64,000 nt of DNA from Limnobacter litoralis (lineage in GTDB: Bacteria > Pseudomonadota > Gammaproteobacteria > Burkholderiales > Burkholderiaceae_B): positions 148,631 through 212,630 of the forward strand of contig NZ_BSOJ01000032.1 of assembly GCF_030160455.1 (NCBI RefSeq), read 5' to 3'. Numbering within the stretch: position 1 is the first letter of the stretch; each line of letters begins with the position of its first letter. Below the pieces are notes generated by a model. That model worked only from the letters and a program-made list of their open reading frames with translations, was not told the DNA's origin and ran no database searches. A program made the translations under genes and the position numbers. This document shows, piece after piece, positions 33,619-42,590 of the stretch.

Positions 33619-35769
33619 ATGGCTTTTGAATTTGATCTTGAATCGTCACGCGGTGTGTTTTACACCGAGGCCCGTCAGCTATTGGGTGAAGTGGAATCGT
33701 ATGTGTTGCAGTTGGAACAAGACCCGCATGACACAGAAACGCTGAATGCCGCATTTCGCGCAGCACACACCATCAAGGGCAGTGCCGGGGTGTTTGGCTT
33801 GTCTGTGATTACGCATTTTGTACACGATCTTGAAACCGTGCTTGATCGGGTACGCAACGGTGAAATCGCCTTTGACGGGGCCATGAGCACGCTGGTGCTG
33901 GAGTGCCGAGACCACATTTCCAACCTAGTGGACGCCATTGAAGGGGGTGGAAACGCTGAACACGTCGGCGAGGATCTTGCACCTGTTCAATCGCAGTTGA
34001 CCAAGCGCCTGCAATCCTATTTGCTGGACGCTGACCGGTCGTCTGATTCAGGCGGCGCAACCTTGCAAGATCAAGCGGCCAGCCCGGCTGTTGCCACCGA
34101 TGCCTTGTGGCACATCTCCGTTCGCCTCGGAAAATCCACCCTGTGCGATGGCTTCGACCCTGCACCGATTTTTGGCTATTTGTCCACCTACGGTGCCATT
34201 GAGGCAATTATTCCCGTACTCGACAAGTTGCCCGCCTTTTCTGATCTGGATCCCGAAGGCTGTTACCTCGGCTTTGAACTGCGCTTTCGCACGGACAAAA
34301 GCAAGAAAGACATCGAAGAGGCCTTTGAGTTTCTGACGCAGGAAAGCCAACTGAGGATATTGCCTCACCAATGCAGCGTCGATGAATTTGACGCCCTGGT
34401 GGCCAGCTTGCCTGAAGAGGAGGGCCGAGCCCTGGAATTGCTGGAGCAGGCTGGTTTTACGCGGCCAGCTCCCCAGGTGCAGCTGGATCAATCCAGTGCC
34501 GTGGCAGAGCGACCTGCCGATGCCGTGGTCAATATTCCTGTTAGCCAGAAGAAGAAGGCCCCTGCAAAGGCATCTGCCTCTAGCCAGTTGATTCGTGTGC
34601 CTTCTGACAAGCTCGACGCTTTGATCAATCTGGTCGGTGAATTGGTGATTGCCAACGCCGGCACGGTTGAACAGGCCAAGCAAATGAACAACGTCAGCAT
34701 GCTGGAGGCCACCAGTGCCGTGGCAGGGTTGATTGAAGAAATTCGCGATGGTGCGCTCGGTTTGCGCATGGTTCAAATTGGTGAAACCTTCCAGCGATTC
34801 CAGCGCGTGGTGCGCGACATCTCCATGGGCATGGGCAAGCAGATCAGCCTGGACATACGTGGTGAAGAAACCGAACTGGACAAAAGTGTGGTCGAAAAAA
34901 TTGGCGACCCATTGATGCACCTGGTGCGCAATGCGCTGGATCACGGGCTTGAAACCCCTGCTGAGCGCGAAGCTGCCGGCAAGCCTTTGAATGGCCGACT
35001 CGGCCTGCACGCCTATCACGACAGCGGTCACATTGTGATTGAAGTGTCGGACGATGGCCGTGGCCTGGTGCGTGACAAAATTCTGAAGAAGGCCCTTGAA
35101 AAGGGCATCGTGACGCCGGAGCAAACGCTGAGCGATGCCGAGGTCAACATGCTGATTTTTGCCCCTGGGTTTTCGACGGCAGACCAGGTCACCGACATTT
35201 CGGGCCGCGGGGTAGGCATGGACGTGGTCAAACGCAACATTGAAGCGCTTCGTGGCTCTGTGCAGGTTCGTTCTGAGGCCGGCAAAGGCACCACGTTCGA
35301 AATTCGCCTGCCTTTGACACTGGCGATTATCGACGGCTTTACCATCGGCGTGGGCAATTCGGTTTATGTGATCCCGCTCGGCTTTGTGCGGGAGTGTCTG
35401 GAGTTGCCCAGCTCGGCCCTGGTTGAAGACGACCGCATGGACATTCACTACGATTTGCGCGGTGAGTTCCTGCCCTGTGTGCGCCTTCGCAAGGTGTTTG
35501 ATGTCAAGGGTCCGCGACCCAAACGCGAGAACATCATCGTGGTCAGCTTTGGTGGCGTGAAGGCAGGCATTGTGACCGACCAACTGCACGGTGAAAGCCA
35601 GACCGTGATCAAGCCCCTAGGCACCCTGTTTGAACAGAACAAGGCCATCAGCGGCGCAACAATACTGGGCTCGGGCGATGTGGCATTGATCATCGACGTG
35701 CCCAAGCTGATCGGGGAAGTGGCCCACATCACCGCGCGCCAGAGCGACCGCTTGCGCCTTGTCAGCTGA
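33619..35769 (+). CDS. cheA: Chemotaxis histidine kinase CheA
   Basis: A 716-residue CheA. The Hpt domain has phospho-His50 in AHTIKGSAG. A region of about 120-310 residues, perhaps with the phosphotransfer adapter and a Gly/Ala-rich linker, leads to the dimerisation helices near 330-400. The kinase domain has the N box HLVRNALDHGLE, the G1 box VSDDGRGL and the G2 box GRGVGMDVVKRN. The CheW-like regulatory domain fills residues about 560-705. Only one Hpt is present, unlike multi-Hpt ChpA. It is four bases after the STAS gene and followed by cheW. Confidence 0.95.
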   Translation: MAFEFDLESSRGVFYTEARQLLGEVESYVLQLEQDPHDTETLNAAFRAAHTIKGSAGVFGLSVITHFVHDLETVLDRVRNGEIAFDGAMSTLVLECRDHISNLVDAIEGGGNAEHVGEDLAPVQSQLTKRLQSYLLDADRSSDSGGATLQDQAASPAVATDALWHISVRLGKSTLCDGFDPAPIFGYLSTYGAIEAIIPVLDKLPAFSDLDPEGCYLGFELRFRTDKSKKDIEEAFEFLTQESQLRILPHQCSVDEFDALVASLPEEEGRALELLEQAGFTRPAPQVQLDQSSAVAERPADAVVNIPVSQKKKAPAKASASSQLIRVPSDKLDALINLVGELVIANAGTVEQAKQMNNVSMLEATSAVAGLIEEIRDGALGLRMVQIGETFQRFQRVVRDISMGMGKQISLDIRGEETELDKSVVEKIGDPLMHLVRNALDHGLETPAEREAAGKPLNGRLGLHAYHDSGHIVIEVSDDGRGLVRDKILKKALEKGIVTPEQTLSDAEVNMLIFAPGFSTADQVTDISGRGVGMDVVKRNIEALRGSVQVRSEAGKGTTFEIRLPLTLAIIDGFTIGVGNSVYVIPLGFVRECLELPSSALVEDDRMDIHYDLRGEFLPCVRLRKVFDVKGPRPKRENIIVVSFGGVKAGIVTDQLHGESQTVIKPLGTLFEQNKAISGATILGSGDVALIIDVPKLIGEVAHITARQSDRLRLVS

Positions 35770-35802
35770 TCGAACTCAACGAATTTTTGAAGGAACACCA
35801 CC

Positions 35803-36387
35803 ATGGACGACTTGAACAAACAGATTGCCCGCAGCGCACAGGGAGATGCCGCATTGGACCAGTACCTGACTTTTCAGGTGAATCAGCAAAAACTGGCCGT
35901 GGACATTTTGCGCATCAAGGAAATCATTGAATTTGACCGCATCACCGTGGTGCCCATGATGCAGCAGTGCATTGACGGCGTCATCAACTTGCGCGGCTCC
36001 GTGGTGCCGGTGGTTAACTTGAGTGCGCGTTTTGGACAGGGCAAAACCCAGCCGGGCAGACGCACTTGCATTGTGATTCTGGAAAGCCAGTTGGCCGATG
36101 AAACGCAAGTGGTCGGCTTCTTGGTGGACGCTGTCAATGCTGTGGTCGATGTTCCTGTGGACCAGATTGCGCCACCTCCACAATTTGGCGCGGGCATCAA
36201 GACCGATTTTTTGCGCGGCATTGGCAAAGTGGACGACGAGTTTGTCATGCTGCTGAACGTGGAAAAGCTGCTGGACTTTCACATTCCTTCCGATCTGGAG
36301 GAGGCCGCTGCTGCAGCCCATGCCGCTGCGGCCGTCACAGCCGGTTCAGGCGCGGCTCAAACCCAGGTTGAAACGGCTGAATTCTAG
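35803..36387 (+). CDS. cheW: Chemotaxis coupling protein CheW
   Basis: A 194-residue CheW-domain protein. The two five-stranded subdomains show QYLTFQVNQQKLAVDILRIKEIIEF, MMQQCIDGVINLRGSVVPVVNLSARFG, VVGFLVDAVNAVVDVPVDQIAPPP and GIGKVDDEFVMLLNVEKLLDF. It links the MCP to CheA. It is 34 bases after cheA, with AAGGAAC upstream. An Ala-rich C-terminal tail of about 30 residues is longer than in typical CheW. It is convergent with the LplT-PlsC fusion gene. Confidence 0.93.
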   Translation: MDDLNKQIARSAQGDAALDQYLTFQVNQQKLAVDILRIKEIIEFDRITVVPMMQQCIDGVINLRGSVVPVVNLSARFGQGKTQPGRRTCIVILESQLADETQVVGFLVDAVNAVVDVPVDQIAPPPQFGAGIKTDFLRGIGKVDDEFVMLLNVEKLLDFHIPSDLEEAAAAAHAAAAVTAGSGAAQTQVETAEF

Positions 36388-36401
36388 CCCCTCGAACGGA
36401 A

Positions 36402-38243
36402 TTAAGGCCGGGTGCGCAATTCGATCACCCGGTCGCGCAATGCTTCCATGTCGACGTCTGTTGCGTCAATTGCCGGGCCAATCTGAAGATCGATTGGTCG
36501 GCCCCATTCCTTTTCCTTGAAGCGCGTTTTGCGCGTAAACACCGAGCCCCACAAGCCACCCAAAGCCATGGGTATTACAGGCACCGGGCTGTGCTCCAGA
36601 ATTTTCAGCAATCCGGGTTTGAATTCACCAATTTCACCGTCGCTGGTCAGTTTGCCTTCCGGAAAGAGGCACACCACCTCGCCGTCGTCCAGAGCGGCTT
36701 TGACCTGCCTGAACGCCGCTTCAAACACAGCAGGGTCTTCTTGCCGGCCGGCTATTGGAATGGCTTTGGCGGTGCGAAAAAACCAACCCAATGCCCTCAT
36801 CTGGAAGATCTTGTAATACATGATGAAGCGCAGTGGCCGTCGAATGGCGGCAGCCAATACGACCGCATCGCTGAAGCCGATGTGGTTGCACACCACAATG
36901 CAAGGCCCTGTGTCGGGGATGTGTTGCAAACCCTTCACCTTGAAGCGGTACACCGTGTGAACCAGCGCCCACACAATAAAACGCCACAGAAACTCGGGCA
37001 CCAAACTGTAGATGTAAGCCGCCACCACCAGGTTGAACAGGCCGGCAAACAGTACCAGCGCCGGGGTCTGAAAACCGAGGCCGTGACAAAGCAAGCCCAG
37101 GCCAGCAGCAAGCACCATGAAAATCGCGTTCAAAACATTGTTGGTGCCGATTACGCTGGCCACATGCGCCTTGTCGGCGCGGGTCTGGATCAAGGCGTAC
37201 AAGGGGACAGTGTAAAAGCCGCCGAACAGACCTGCCAGTGCGAGATTGATCCCGAAACGGATGGCCTGTTCGTTGTGCCAGAAAGGCAAAGGTGTGTTGA
37301 TGAGAACCTGATCAGGCAGGTGACGCCAGGCCAGCAATAAAAACAGGCTGAGCCCAGCAGAGCCCAGCGGTACCAGGCCAATTTCGACCTGTTTGCCCGA
37401 CAGCTTTTCACTGAACAGGGAGCCCAGGCCCACTCCGACCGAAAAAAGGCCCATCAGCCAGGTCAGGCCAGCAGAATCGAGTCTGAGGTGATGTTGGGCA
37501 AGGTCAGGCAATTGTGCCAGCACCATGGCACCGATGAACCAGAACCAGCTGATGCCGAGAATGCTGAGCCAGACCGATCGGGTTTGACGGGCCTGTTTGA
37601 ATCCTGTCACGTTGGATCGCCACAGGTTGTTCAGTTCAAAGCTGGAAGGGTGCTTGGTTGGAATGCCCGGAATCCAGAAAGTGACCCCCAACCCGATCAG
37701 CGCAACCAGGCAAGGAATGAGGGCCAACAGCAGGGTAGAGCCTTTGATTGAGACCAGCACGCCTGCGGTGAGTGTGCCCAGCAGGATCATGATGAATGTC
37801 ACGCTTTCAATGAGGGCGTTGCCGGCCATGATCTCTGTTGTGGCCAGTGTGGCAGGGAGATACGCGTACTTCACTGGTCCGAAAAACGCCGATTGCGTGC
37901 CGATCAGGAAAACGCAGCCCATCAGCAGCCAGAAATTGGCTTGAACCAAACCATACGCCGCCAGCAGCATGATCAACAATTCGGTGGCTTTCAGAACTTG
38001 AATAAGACGCGCCTTGTTGAAATGGTCAGCCAGGTGCCCCCCAAGCCCGGAAAACAGTGCAAAGGGTGCGATGAAGAGACCAGAGGCCAGGTTCGTGACC
38101 GTGGCCAGGCTGAGTTGGGTGTCAAACCGGGCGGCTTGATAAGTGAATAGCAAGACCAGCAGTTGCTTGAAAAGATTGTCGTTGAATGCGCCCAGCGCCT
38201 GGGCAGTGAAGTAGGGTAGAAACTTGCGGGTGGTCAGCAGCAT
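36402..38243 (-). CDS. LplT-like transporter fused to PlsC-type acyltransferase
   Basis: A 613-residue membrane protein with two parts. Residues about 1-395 form a 12-helix MFS transporter of the LplT family (start FLPYFTAQALGAFNDNLFKQ), which flips lysophospholipids across the inner membrane. Residues about 415-613 are a PlsC-type 1-acylglycerol-3-phosphate acyltransferase with NHIGFSD (motif NHxxxxD) and FPEGKLTSDGE. The two activities fit re-acylation of lysophospholipid. In E. coli LplT is paired with Aas, which also carries an acyl-ACP synthetase; that domain is missing here. The combination is known in other Proteobacteria, and the domain order is transporter first. Confidence 0.88.
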   Translation of the reverse strand: MLLTTRKFLPYFTAQALGAFNDNLFKQLLVLLFTYQAARFDTQLSLATVTNLASGLFIAPFALFSGLGGHLADHFNKARLIQVLKATELLIMLLAAYGLVQANFWLLMGCVFLIGTQSAFFGPVKYAYLPATLATTEIMAGNALIESVTFIMILLGTLTAGVLVSIKGSTLLLALIPCLVALIGLGVTFWIPGIPTKHPSSFELNNLWRSNVTGFKQARQTRSVWLSILGISWFWFIGAMVLAQLPDLAQHHLRLDSAGLTWLMGLFSVGVGLGSLFSEKLSGKQVEIGLVPLGSAGLSLFLLLAWRHLPDQVLINTPLPFWHNEQAIRFGINLALAGLFGGFYTVPLYALIQTRADKAHVASVIGTNNVLNAIFMVLAAGLGLLCHGLGFQTPALVLFAGLFNLVVAAYIYSLVPEFLWRFIVWALVHTVYRFKVKGLQHIPDTGPCIVVCNHIGFSDAVVLAAAIRRPLRFIMYYKIFQMRALGWFFRTAKAIPIAGRQEDPAVFEAAFRQVKAALDDGEVVCLFPEGKLTSDGEIGEFKPGLLKILEHSPVPVIPMALGGLWGSVFTRKTRFKEKEWGRPIDLQIGPAIDATDVDMEALRDRVIELRTRP

Positions 38244-38308
38244 GCGGCGCAGTCGACAGCCAAAAGCCGCAGTTTAACTTCAATGTTGAATAGTTGTGAG
38301 TCACGCGC

Positions 38309-38322
38309 GGGTGGTATCACCC
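38309..38322. repeat. GGGTG-GTAT-CACCC inverted repeat
   Basis: A 5-base inverted repeat with a 4-base loop lies between the small membrane gene (stop at 38330) and the LplT-PlsC fusion, 66 bases upstream of the latter. It could be an operator or a weak hairpin. It has no T-run, so it is not a terminator. Confidence 0.3.
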
Positions 38323-38329
38323 TTCGGGA

Positions 38330-38554
38330 CTAGGATTTGACGCAGCGCTCAATCCGGATCTGAGACCGGTTCAGTGGTTTGCTCACGGCGTCTGGTGCCT
38401 GGTAGGTGCTGCATTGACCGATGAAACTGTACTGGGCCGTGTCCGAGTTGATGTTTTTATCGATCTGGACCACACCGAGAACCAGCACGAAAAAAGCGCC
38501 CATGAACCAGAACAATTTTTCGTTTCGACGGAAGAACGCGTTGATGTCAAACAT
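38330..38554 (-). CDS. Small membrane protein, 74 residues
   Basis: A probable 74-residue protein beginning MFDINAFFRRNEKLFWF at the ATG at 38554. A single membrane helix, FMGAFFVLVLGVVQI (about residues 18-32), is followed by a periplasmic part with two Cys (GQCSTY, ERCVKS) that could form a disulfide. No family is recognised. The ribosome site is weak, and the longer frame upstream would start with an unlikely hydrophobic stretch. It lies between the MarR gene and LplT-PlsC on the same strand, and may be read from a promoter of its own. Confidence 0.5.
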   Translation of the reverse strand: MFDINAFFRRNEKLFWFMGAFFVLVLGVVQIDKNINSDTAQYSFIGQCSTYQAPDAVSKPLNRSQIRIERCVKS

Positions 38555-38635
38555 TTCAAATAAATAAACAATATTCAGTTTTTGTAACTTTGCCCGCGCA
38601 ATTTTTATCAATTGAAAACAAAAAGTCAAGTGAAA

Positions 38636-39118
38636 TCAATTGCTTTGCCGGGTAATCGGGCCCACGTCAAGAATCGGCGATGCGTCCAGTGTGTCAGCAC
38701 CCATCAGATGAGTGACTTTGCCCAGCGTTGCTGCAATCTGGTGTTGCTCCCATTCGGGCAGTTGGGCAAAGTTGTGTGCAAAACGCGCTTGAAGGCTCGA
38801 AGGCGCCGCTTTGGCCTCGTGTTCGCCTTTTTCCGTCAGGATGACTTCCAGTCGACGCCGATCCTCACTGCTGCGGCGCTTTTCAATCAGCCCACGCTGT
38901 TCCAGTTTTTGCAATATTACAGTCGAGGTGACAGGCGACAAGGTAAGTGCTTTTGCCAGATCGCCGGGTGAAATGCCAGGGTTGTCTGCAACCAGTTGCA
39001 GGGTCAACAATTCAGACGTGGCCATGTCTGCAAGCTTGGCCAATTCCTTGGCGCTTGCCTCTGTGGCGCGAATGATGCGTCGCAAAGAAACCAGGCTGTT
39101 TTCCAGCGTGTTTTTCAT
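38636..39118 (-). CDS. ectR: MarR-family regulator, probably EctR
   Basis: A 160-residue MarR-type regulator starting at 39118. The winged helix shows ISPGDLAKALTLSPVTSTVILQKLEQRGLIEKRRSSEDRRRLEVILTEKG, with the typical wing DRR. MarR-type EctR proteins repress ectoine genes in halotolerant methylotrophs and others. The gene is divergent from ectABCD with the two palindromes at 39249 and 39290 between them, so a role as ectoine repressor is well supported by context, though not proven. An upstream frame would add 14 residues; the start chosen has a weak AGG upstream. Confidence 0.82.
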   Translation of the reverse strand: MKNTLENSLVSLRRIIRATEASAKELAKLADMATSELLTLQLVADNPGISPGDLAKALTLSPVTSTVILQKLEQRGLIEKRRSSEDRRRLEVILTEKGEHEAKAAPSSLQARFAHNFAQLPEWEQHQIAATLGKVTHLMGADTLDASPILDVGPITRQSN

Positions 39119-39248
39119 GAAAATTGCCTGCGGAAATGCGTTTATTTTCAAAAGAGCCACTATTGTAATGTGCCGCTGTGTATTGCAATTGTTACAGCCT
39201 CGCGATTTTGCACACTCTACAAACTATTTTTTCCGCAATTTGATTTAA

Positions 39249-39261
39249 TTTACAAAGTAAA
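39249..39261. promoter_or_regulatory. TTTAC-AAA-GTAAA inverted repeat (ect control region)
   Basis: Five-base arms with a three-base spacer, 131-143 bases before ectA and about the same distance from the MarR gene. The AT-rich palindrome is of MarR-operator type and could serve either direction. Confidence 0.4.
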
Positions 39262-39289
39262 CTATTATTGTGTTTGTCCTTTCATAAAA

Positions 39290-39314
39290 CAGCGATTTTC
39301 AACGAATTTCGCTG
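39290..39314. promoter_or_regulatory. Imperfect 25-base palindrome upstream of ectA
   Basis: The outer arms CAGCGA and TCGCTG and inner TTC and GAA are symmetrical around position 39302 (CAGCGA-tt-TTC-aac-GAA-tt-TCGCTG). It lies about 78-102 bases before ectA, so it is a good candidate EctR operator or other osmoregulator site. No sigma-70 promoter could be fixed with confidence; a TATAAA box at 39347-39352 is the best -10 candidate. Confidence 0.5.
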
Positions 39315-39391
39315 CTTTTACGAAAGGGTGATCAAAAAAATACTTTTATAAATAAACTGTTTGTGCCGAAAGGCTTCAAGCGATCATCCAC

Positions 39392-39886
39392 ATGTCAATG
39401 CAGAACCTCGTTTTGCGTCAGCCCGTTTTGGCCGACGCCACGGCAGTGTTCGACCTGGTGTCAGAATGCAAGCCACTGGACCTCAATTCTCACTACTTGT
39501 ATTTGTTGCAATGCAGTCATTTTGCTGACACTTGCGTACTTGCGGAGTTGGATGGGCAGCTTGTCGGTTGGGTGTCCGCTTATTGCCCGCCGGGCATGCC
39601 AGACGTTTTGTTTGTCTGGCAGGTGGCTGTGGGTCCAACGGCCCGTGGATCTGGCCTGGCCCGCAAAATGATTCAAGCCTTAATCGACAAAACACCGTCA
39701 GCCCGACAACTTCACACCTCCATCACGCCAGACAACAAGGCCTCTTGGGCACTGTTTGAGGGACTGTCGCGTCGCTGGAACGCCACGCTGACGCAGGCAG
39801 ACTGGTTCGAAAAACACGCGCATTTTGGCGGACGCCACGACACCGAAGTTTTGGTGCGTATCGCGCTGCCAGCCACATTGCCTTGA
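39392..39886 (+). CDS. ectA: L-2,4-diaminobutyrate acetyltransferase EctA
   Basis: A 164-residue GNAT acetyltransferase, second enzyme of ectoine biosynthesis: it acetylates 2,4-diaminobutyrate to N-gamma-acetyl-diaminobutyrate. The family start LVLRQPVLADATAVFDLVSECKPLDLNSHYLYLLQCSHFADTCVLAE and the acetyl-CoA segment VAVGPTARGSGLARKMIQAL are present, and the C-terminal HDTEVLVRIAL is typical of EctA. MSMQN or the second Met can be the start; the upstream ribosome site is weak. ectB follows after 37 bases. Confidence 0.9.
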   Translation: MSMQNLVLRQPVLADATAVFDLVSECKPLDLNSHYLYLLQCSHFADTCVLAELDGQLVGWVSAYCPPGMPDVLFVWQVAVGPTARGSGLARKMIQALIDKTPSARQLHTSITPDNKASWALFEGLSRRWNATLTQADWFEKHAHFGGRHDTEVLVRIALPATLP

Positions 39887-39923
39887 TGGCAATTCAACGA
39901 TTTTTACACAAGGAGTTCTTAGC

Positions 39924-41261
39924 ATGAGTCATGAAACCAAATCCGTCGATTTTCAGACCCTGAGCAAGATTCGAACATTTCAAAAGCACGAGTCTGAAGC
40001 GCGCAGCTATTGCCGTAGCTTCCCCGCCGTGTTCACCAAGGCCCGTGGCAGCTTCATGACGGACATGCACGGCCAGGAATATCTCGACTTTCTGTCGGGC
40101 GCAGGTTCATTGAATTATGGTCACAACGATCCGGAAATGAAGTCCGCACTGGTGGACTATCTGATGGAAGACGGCATTGGCCACAGCCTGGACATGCACA
40201 GCGCAGCCAAGGCGAAATTCATTGACGCGTTTAACCGCTACATCCTCAAACCGCGCGGTTTGCAATATCGAATCCAGTTCACCGGGCCCACAGGCACCAA
40301 CTCAGTAGAGTCTGCCATCAAGCTGGCCCGCAAAATCACCGGTCGGAAGCAGGTGATTGCATTTACCAATGGCTTTCATGGTGTCACTCAAGGGGCGCTG
40401 GCTTGTACGGCCAACACGCACCACCGCAGCGCATCTGCCAGCACGCTGTGTGGCGTTGACCGCTACCCCTATGACGGCTACATGGGTGAGGGTGTAGACA
40501 CCTCGGAATACCTCGAAAAAATGCTGACTGACAAGTCCAGTGGCCAAGACGCCCCTGCTGCCATTTTGGTCGAAGGTGTTCAGGGTGAAGGTGGTTTGAA
40601 TGTGGCCTCCATGGCCTGGCTGAAAAACATCGCACGCATTGCCCGCAAGGCCGGCGCCATGTTGATTCTGGATGAAATTCAGGCGGGTGTGGGTCGTGCT
40701 GGTCAGTTTTTCAGTTTCGAGAATGCCGGCATCGAACCCGACCTGATTTGCCTGTCCAAATCCCTCTCCGGCATGGGCCTGCCCATGGCGGTCACACTGA
40801 TTCGCCCTGATCTGGATTTCTGGAAGCCGGGCGAACACAACGGCACATTCCGCGGCAATTGCCACGCCTTCATCACCGCTGCCACGGCCATTGAAAAATA
40901 CTGGTCCAACCCAGCGTTTGAGCGTGGCATCGCCAAACGCGCAGAAATCGTGACCGACGCCTTGCAAACCATTTTTGAGCGAAATGACAACGTGTCCATC
41001 GGTTTGAAAGGCCGCGGCATGATGCAGGGCATCGAAATGGCCAGCGGTGAGTTGGCCGACCAGGTGGTGGCTGAGTGTTTTAAAGAACACCTGATCATCG
41101 AAACGTGTGGCAACGAAGGGCAGGTCGTGAAGGTGTTTGCGGCATTGAACATTGAACTGGAAGACCTGCGCAATGGCTTGAACACGCTGGCCCGGGCTGT
41201 GGCCAAGGTGAGTGCGCAGGCCGACAAGGCTGAATTGAACAAGCAAGGAGTTAAAGCATGA
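39924..41261 (+). CDS. ectB: Diaminobutyrate-2-oxoglutarate aminotransferase EctB
   Basis: A 445-residue class III PLP aminotransferase that makes 2,4-diaminobutyrate from aspartate semialdehyde, the first committed step of ectoine synthesis. [15 protein letters not shown] and [19 protein letters not shown] are the EctB-type PLP and substrate segments, [12 protein letters not shown] carries the Asp that contacts the pyridine nitrogen, and Lys279 in CLSKSLSG forms the internal aldimine. The ATG at 39924 has AAGGAG upstream. The end overlaps ectC by four bases. Confidence 0.95.
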   Translation: MSHETKSVDFQTLSKIRTFQKHESEARSYCRSFPAVFTKARGSFMTDMHGQEYLDFLSGAGSLNYGHNDPEMKSALVDYLMEDGIGHSLDMHSAAKAKFIDAFNRYILKPRGLQYRIQFTGPTGTNSVESAIKLARKITGRKQVIAFTNGFHGVTQGALACTANTHHRSASASTLCGVDRYPYDGYMGEGVDTSEYLEKMLTDKSSGQDAPAAILVEGVQGEGGLNVASMAWLKNIARIARKAGAMLILDEIQAGVGRAGQFFSFENAGIEPDLICLSKSLSGMGLPMAVTLIRPDLDFWKPGEHNGTFRGNCHAFITAATAIEKYWSNPAFERGIAKRAEIVTDALQTIFERNDNVSIGLKGRGMMQGIEMASGELADQVVAECFKEHLIIETCGNEGQVVKVFAALNIELEDLRNGLNTLARAVAKVSAQADKAELNKQGVKA

Positions 41262-41647
41262 TTGTAAAAACACTGAAATCACTGACCAACACCGAGAAGC
41301 ACATTCATTCCGAAGGCTGGGACAGCGTGCGACTGCTGCTGCGTGACGACAAAATGGGGTTTTCGTTTCACATCACCACCATTCTCGCCAACGCCGAGTT
41401 GCACATGCATTACAAAAACCATTTGGAGTGCGTGTATTGCATCAGCGGCAGCGGTGAAATTCTGGACAAAGCCACAGGGCAAACGCACCCCATTGCCCCA
41501 GGCACTATGTATGCCCTGAATTTGCACGATCAGCACTGTCTGAAGGCCTATGACGAACCCATGGTGATGGCCTGCGTGTTCAACCCACCCGTCACCGGTG
41601 CCGAAGTGCACGATGAAAGTGGTGCGTACCCAGCCATGGCGGAATAA
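41258..41647 (+). CDS. ectC: L-ectoine synthase EctC
   Basis: A 129-residue cupin that cyclises N-gamma-acetyl-diaminobutyrate to ectoine. The metal-site segment [21 protein letters not shown] and the later [22 protein letters not shown] are characteristic, and the length is typical of EctC. The start is the ATG at 41258, read from the ATGA overlap with ectB, so the two are translationally coupled. ectD follows after 28 bases. Confidence 0.96.
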   Translation: MIVKTLKSLTNTEKHIHSEGWDSVRLLLRDDKMGFSFHITTILANAELHMHYKNHLECVYCISGSGEILDKATGQTHPIAPGTMYALNLHDQHCLKAYDEPMVMACVFNPPVTGAEVHDESGAYPAMAE

Positions 41648-41675
41648 ACCCAAAACATTGAGGAGAAGGACAACC

Positions 41676-42590
41676 ATGATTCTTTCAGCGGTTAGAGACC
41701 CTTACCCGACCAGAGACAAAAACGAAGGCGCCTTGGTGCGCCGGGTTGAGCCAGTGGTTCACAGCCCGTGGCATGACAATGCACCTTTGACCGAGGCGCA
41801 GCACCAACAATTCGAGCAACTCGGGTATTTGGTGTTAACAGACGTGTTTTCCAGTTTCGAACTGGACACACTGCGGGCAGAGGCCGAGCGCACCGCCCAG
41901 CAATGGAAAGCCCGCCCGGATTGTGAACGGGTTGTGCTAGAGCCTGATTCCGAGCAAATGCGCAGCCTGTTTGGTGTGCATCAGCATGAGGGTTTGTTGG
42001 GTGAAACAGCCAGCCAGCCACGCGTGCTGGAGGCGGTGGAGTATTTGCTCAATGACTCGGTGTACATTCACCAGTCACGCCTGAATTTCAAAAACCCGGT
42101 GTACGGCAGCGGCTTTGAGTGGCACAGCGACTTTGAGACCTGGCACGCCGAAGATGGTATGCCCGGCATGCGGGCAATCAGCGCCACGGTGCTGCTGACC
42201 GATGAGGTGTCTGCCGATGGTTCTCTGAAGTTCATCCCCGGCTCCCATCGCACCTTCGTGGCCTGTCCGGGTGAAACACCTGACACCGGACATCAGCAGG
42301 CCCTGCGCCGTCAAATGGCAGGCAAGCCGCCTTCACTGTTCCTCGATTTGCTGGAAGAGAATGGGGGCGTTCAGGAACTGGTTGCTCCAGCAGGTTCTGT
42401 CGTGCTGATGGACTGCAATCTGATGCACGGTGCCGGCAAAAACACCAGTGATTTTTTACGGGCCAACCTGTTTTATGTCTACAACGCGGTCAGCAATGCA
42501 TTGTGTAAACCCTTTGCAGCCGATGCACCGCGCCCCGACTTCATTGCCAGCCGTGACATCAAGCCGCTGACTGCTTTAAGTGAGGTTTGA
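41676..42590 (+). CDS. ectD: Ectoine hydroxylase EctD
   Basis: A 304-residue Fe(II)/2-oxoglutarate-dependent dioxygenase that converts ectoine to 5-hydroxyectoine. The iron ligands are His150 and Asp152 (FEWHSDFETWH) and His251 (CNLMHGAGKN). The family-typical central region (HQSRLNFKNPVYGSGFEWHS) and the substrate loop (GDT-like AEDGMPGMRA) are present. AGGAGAAGGA upstream is a very strong ribosome site. Its stop codon is immediately followed by the GTG of the symporter gene. Confidence 0.95.
   Translation: MILSAVRDPYPTRDKNEGALVRRVEPVVHSPWHDNAPLTEAQHQQFEQLGYLVLTDVFSSFELDTLRAEAERTAQQWKARPDCERVVLEPDSEQMRSLFGVHQHEGLLGETASQPRVLEAVEYLLNDSVYIHQSRLNFKNPVYGSGFEWHSDFETWHAEDGMPGMRAISATVLLTDEVSADGSLKFIPGSHRTFVACPGETPDTGHQQALRRQMAGKPPSLFLDLLEENGGVQELVAPAGSVVLMDCNLMHGAGKNTSDFLRANLFYVYNAVSNALCKPFAADAPRPDFIASRDIKPLTALSEV

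Noticed and set aside
34048..35589. Long antisense open frame (513 residues) opposite cheA
   Set aside because: It is the mirror of a well-supported CheA with all kinase motifs, has the His/Gln/Val-heavy composition typical of antisense frames of GC-rich genes, and no ribosome site.
39119..39391. Clear sigma-70 promoter for ectA
   Set aside because: TATAAA at 39347-39352 lacks a -35 element at a proper distance, the nearest (TTTACG, 39317-39322) being about 24 bases away; left as a candidate only.
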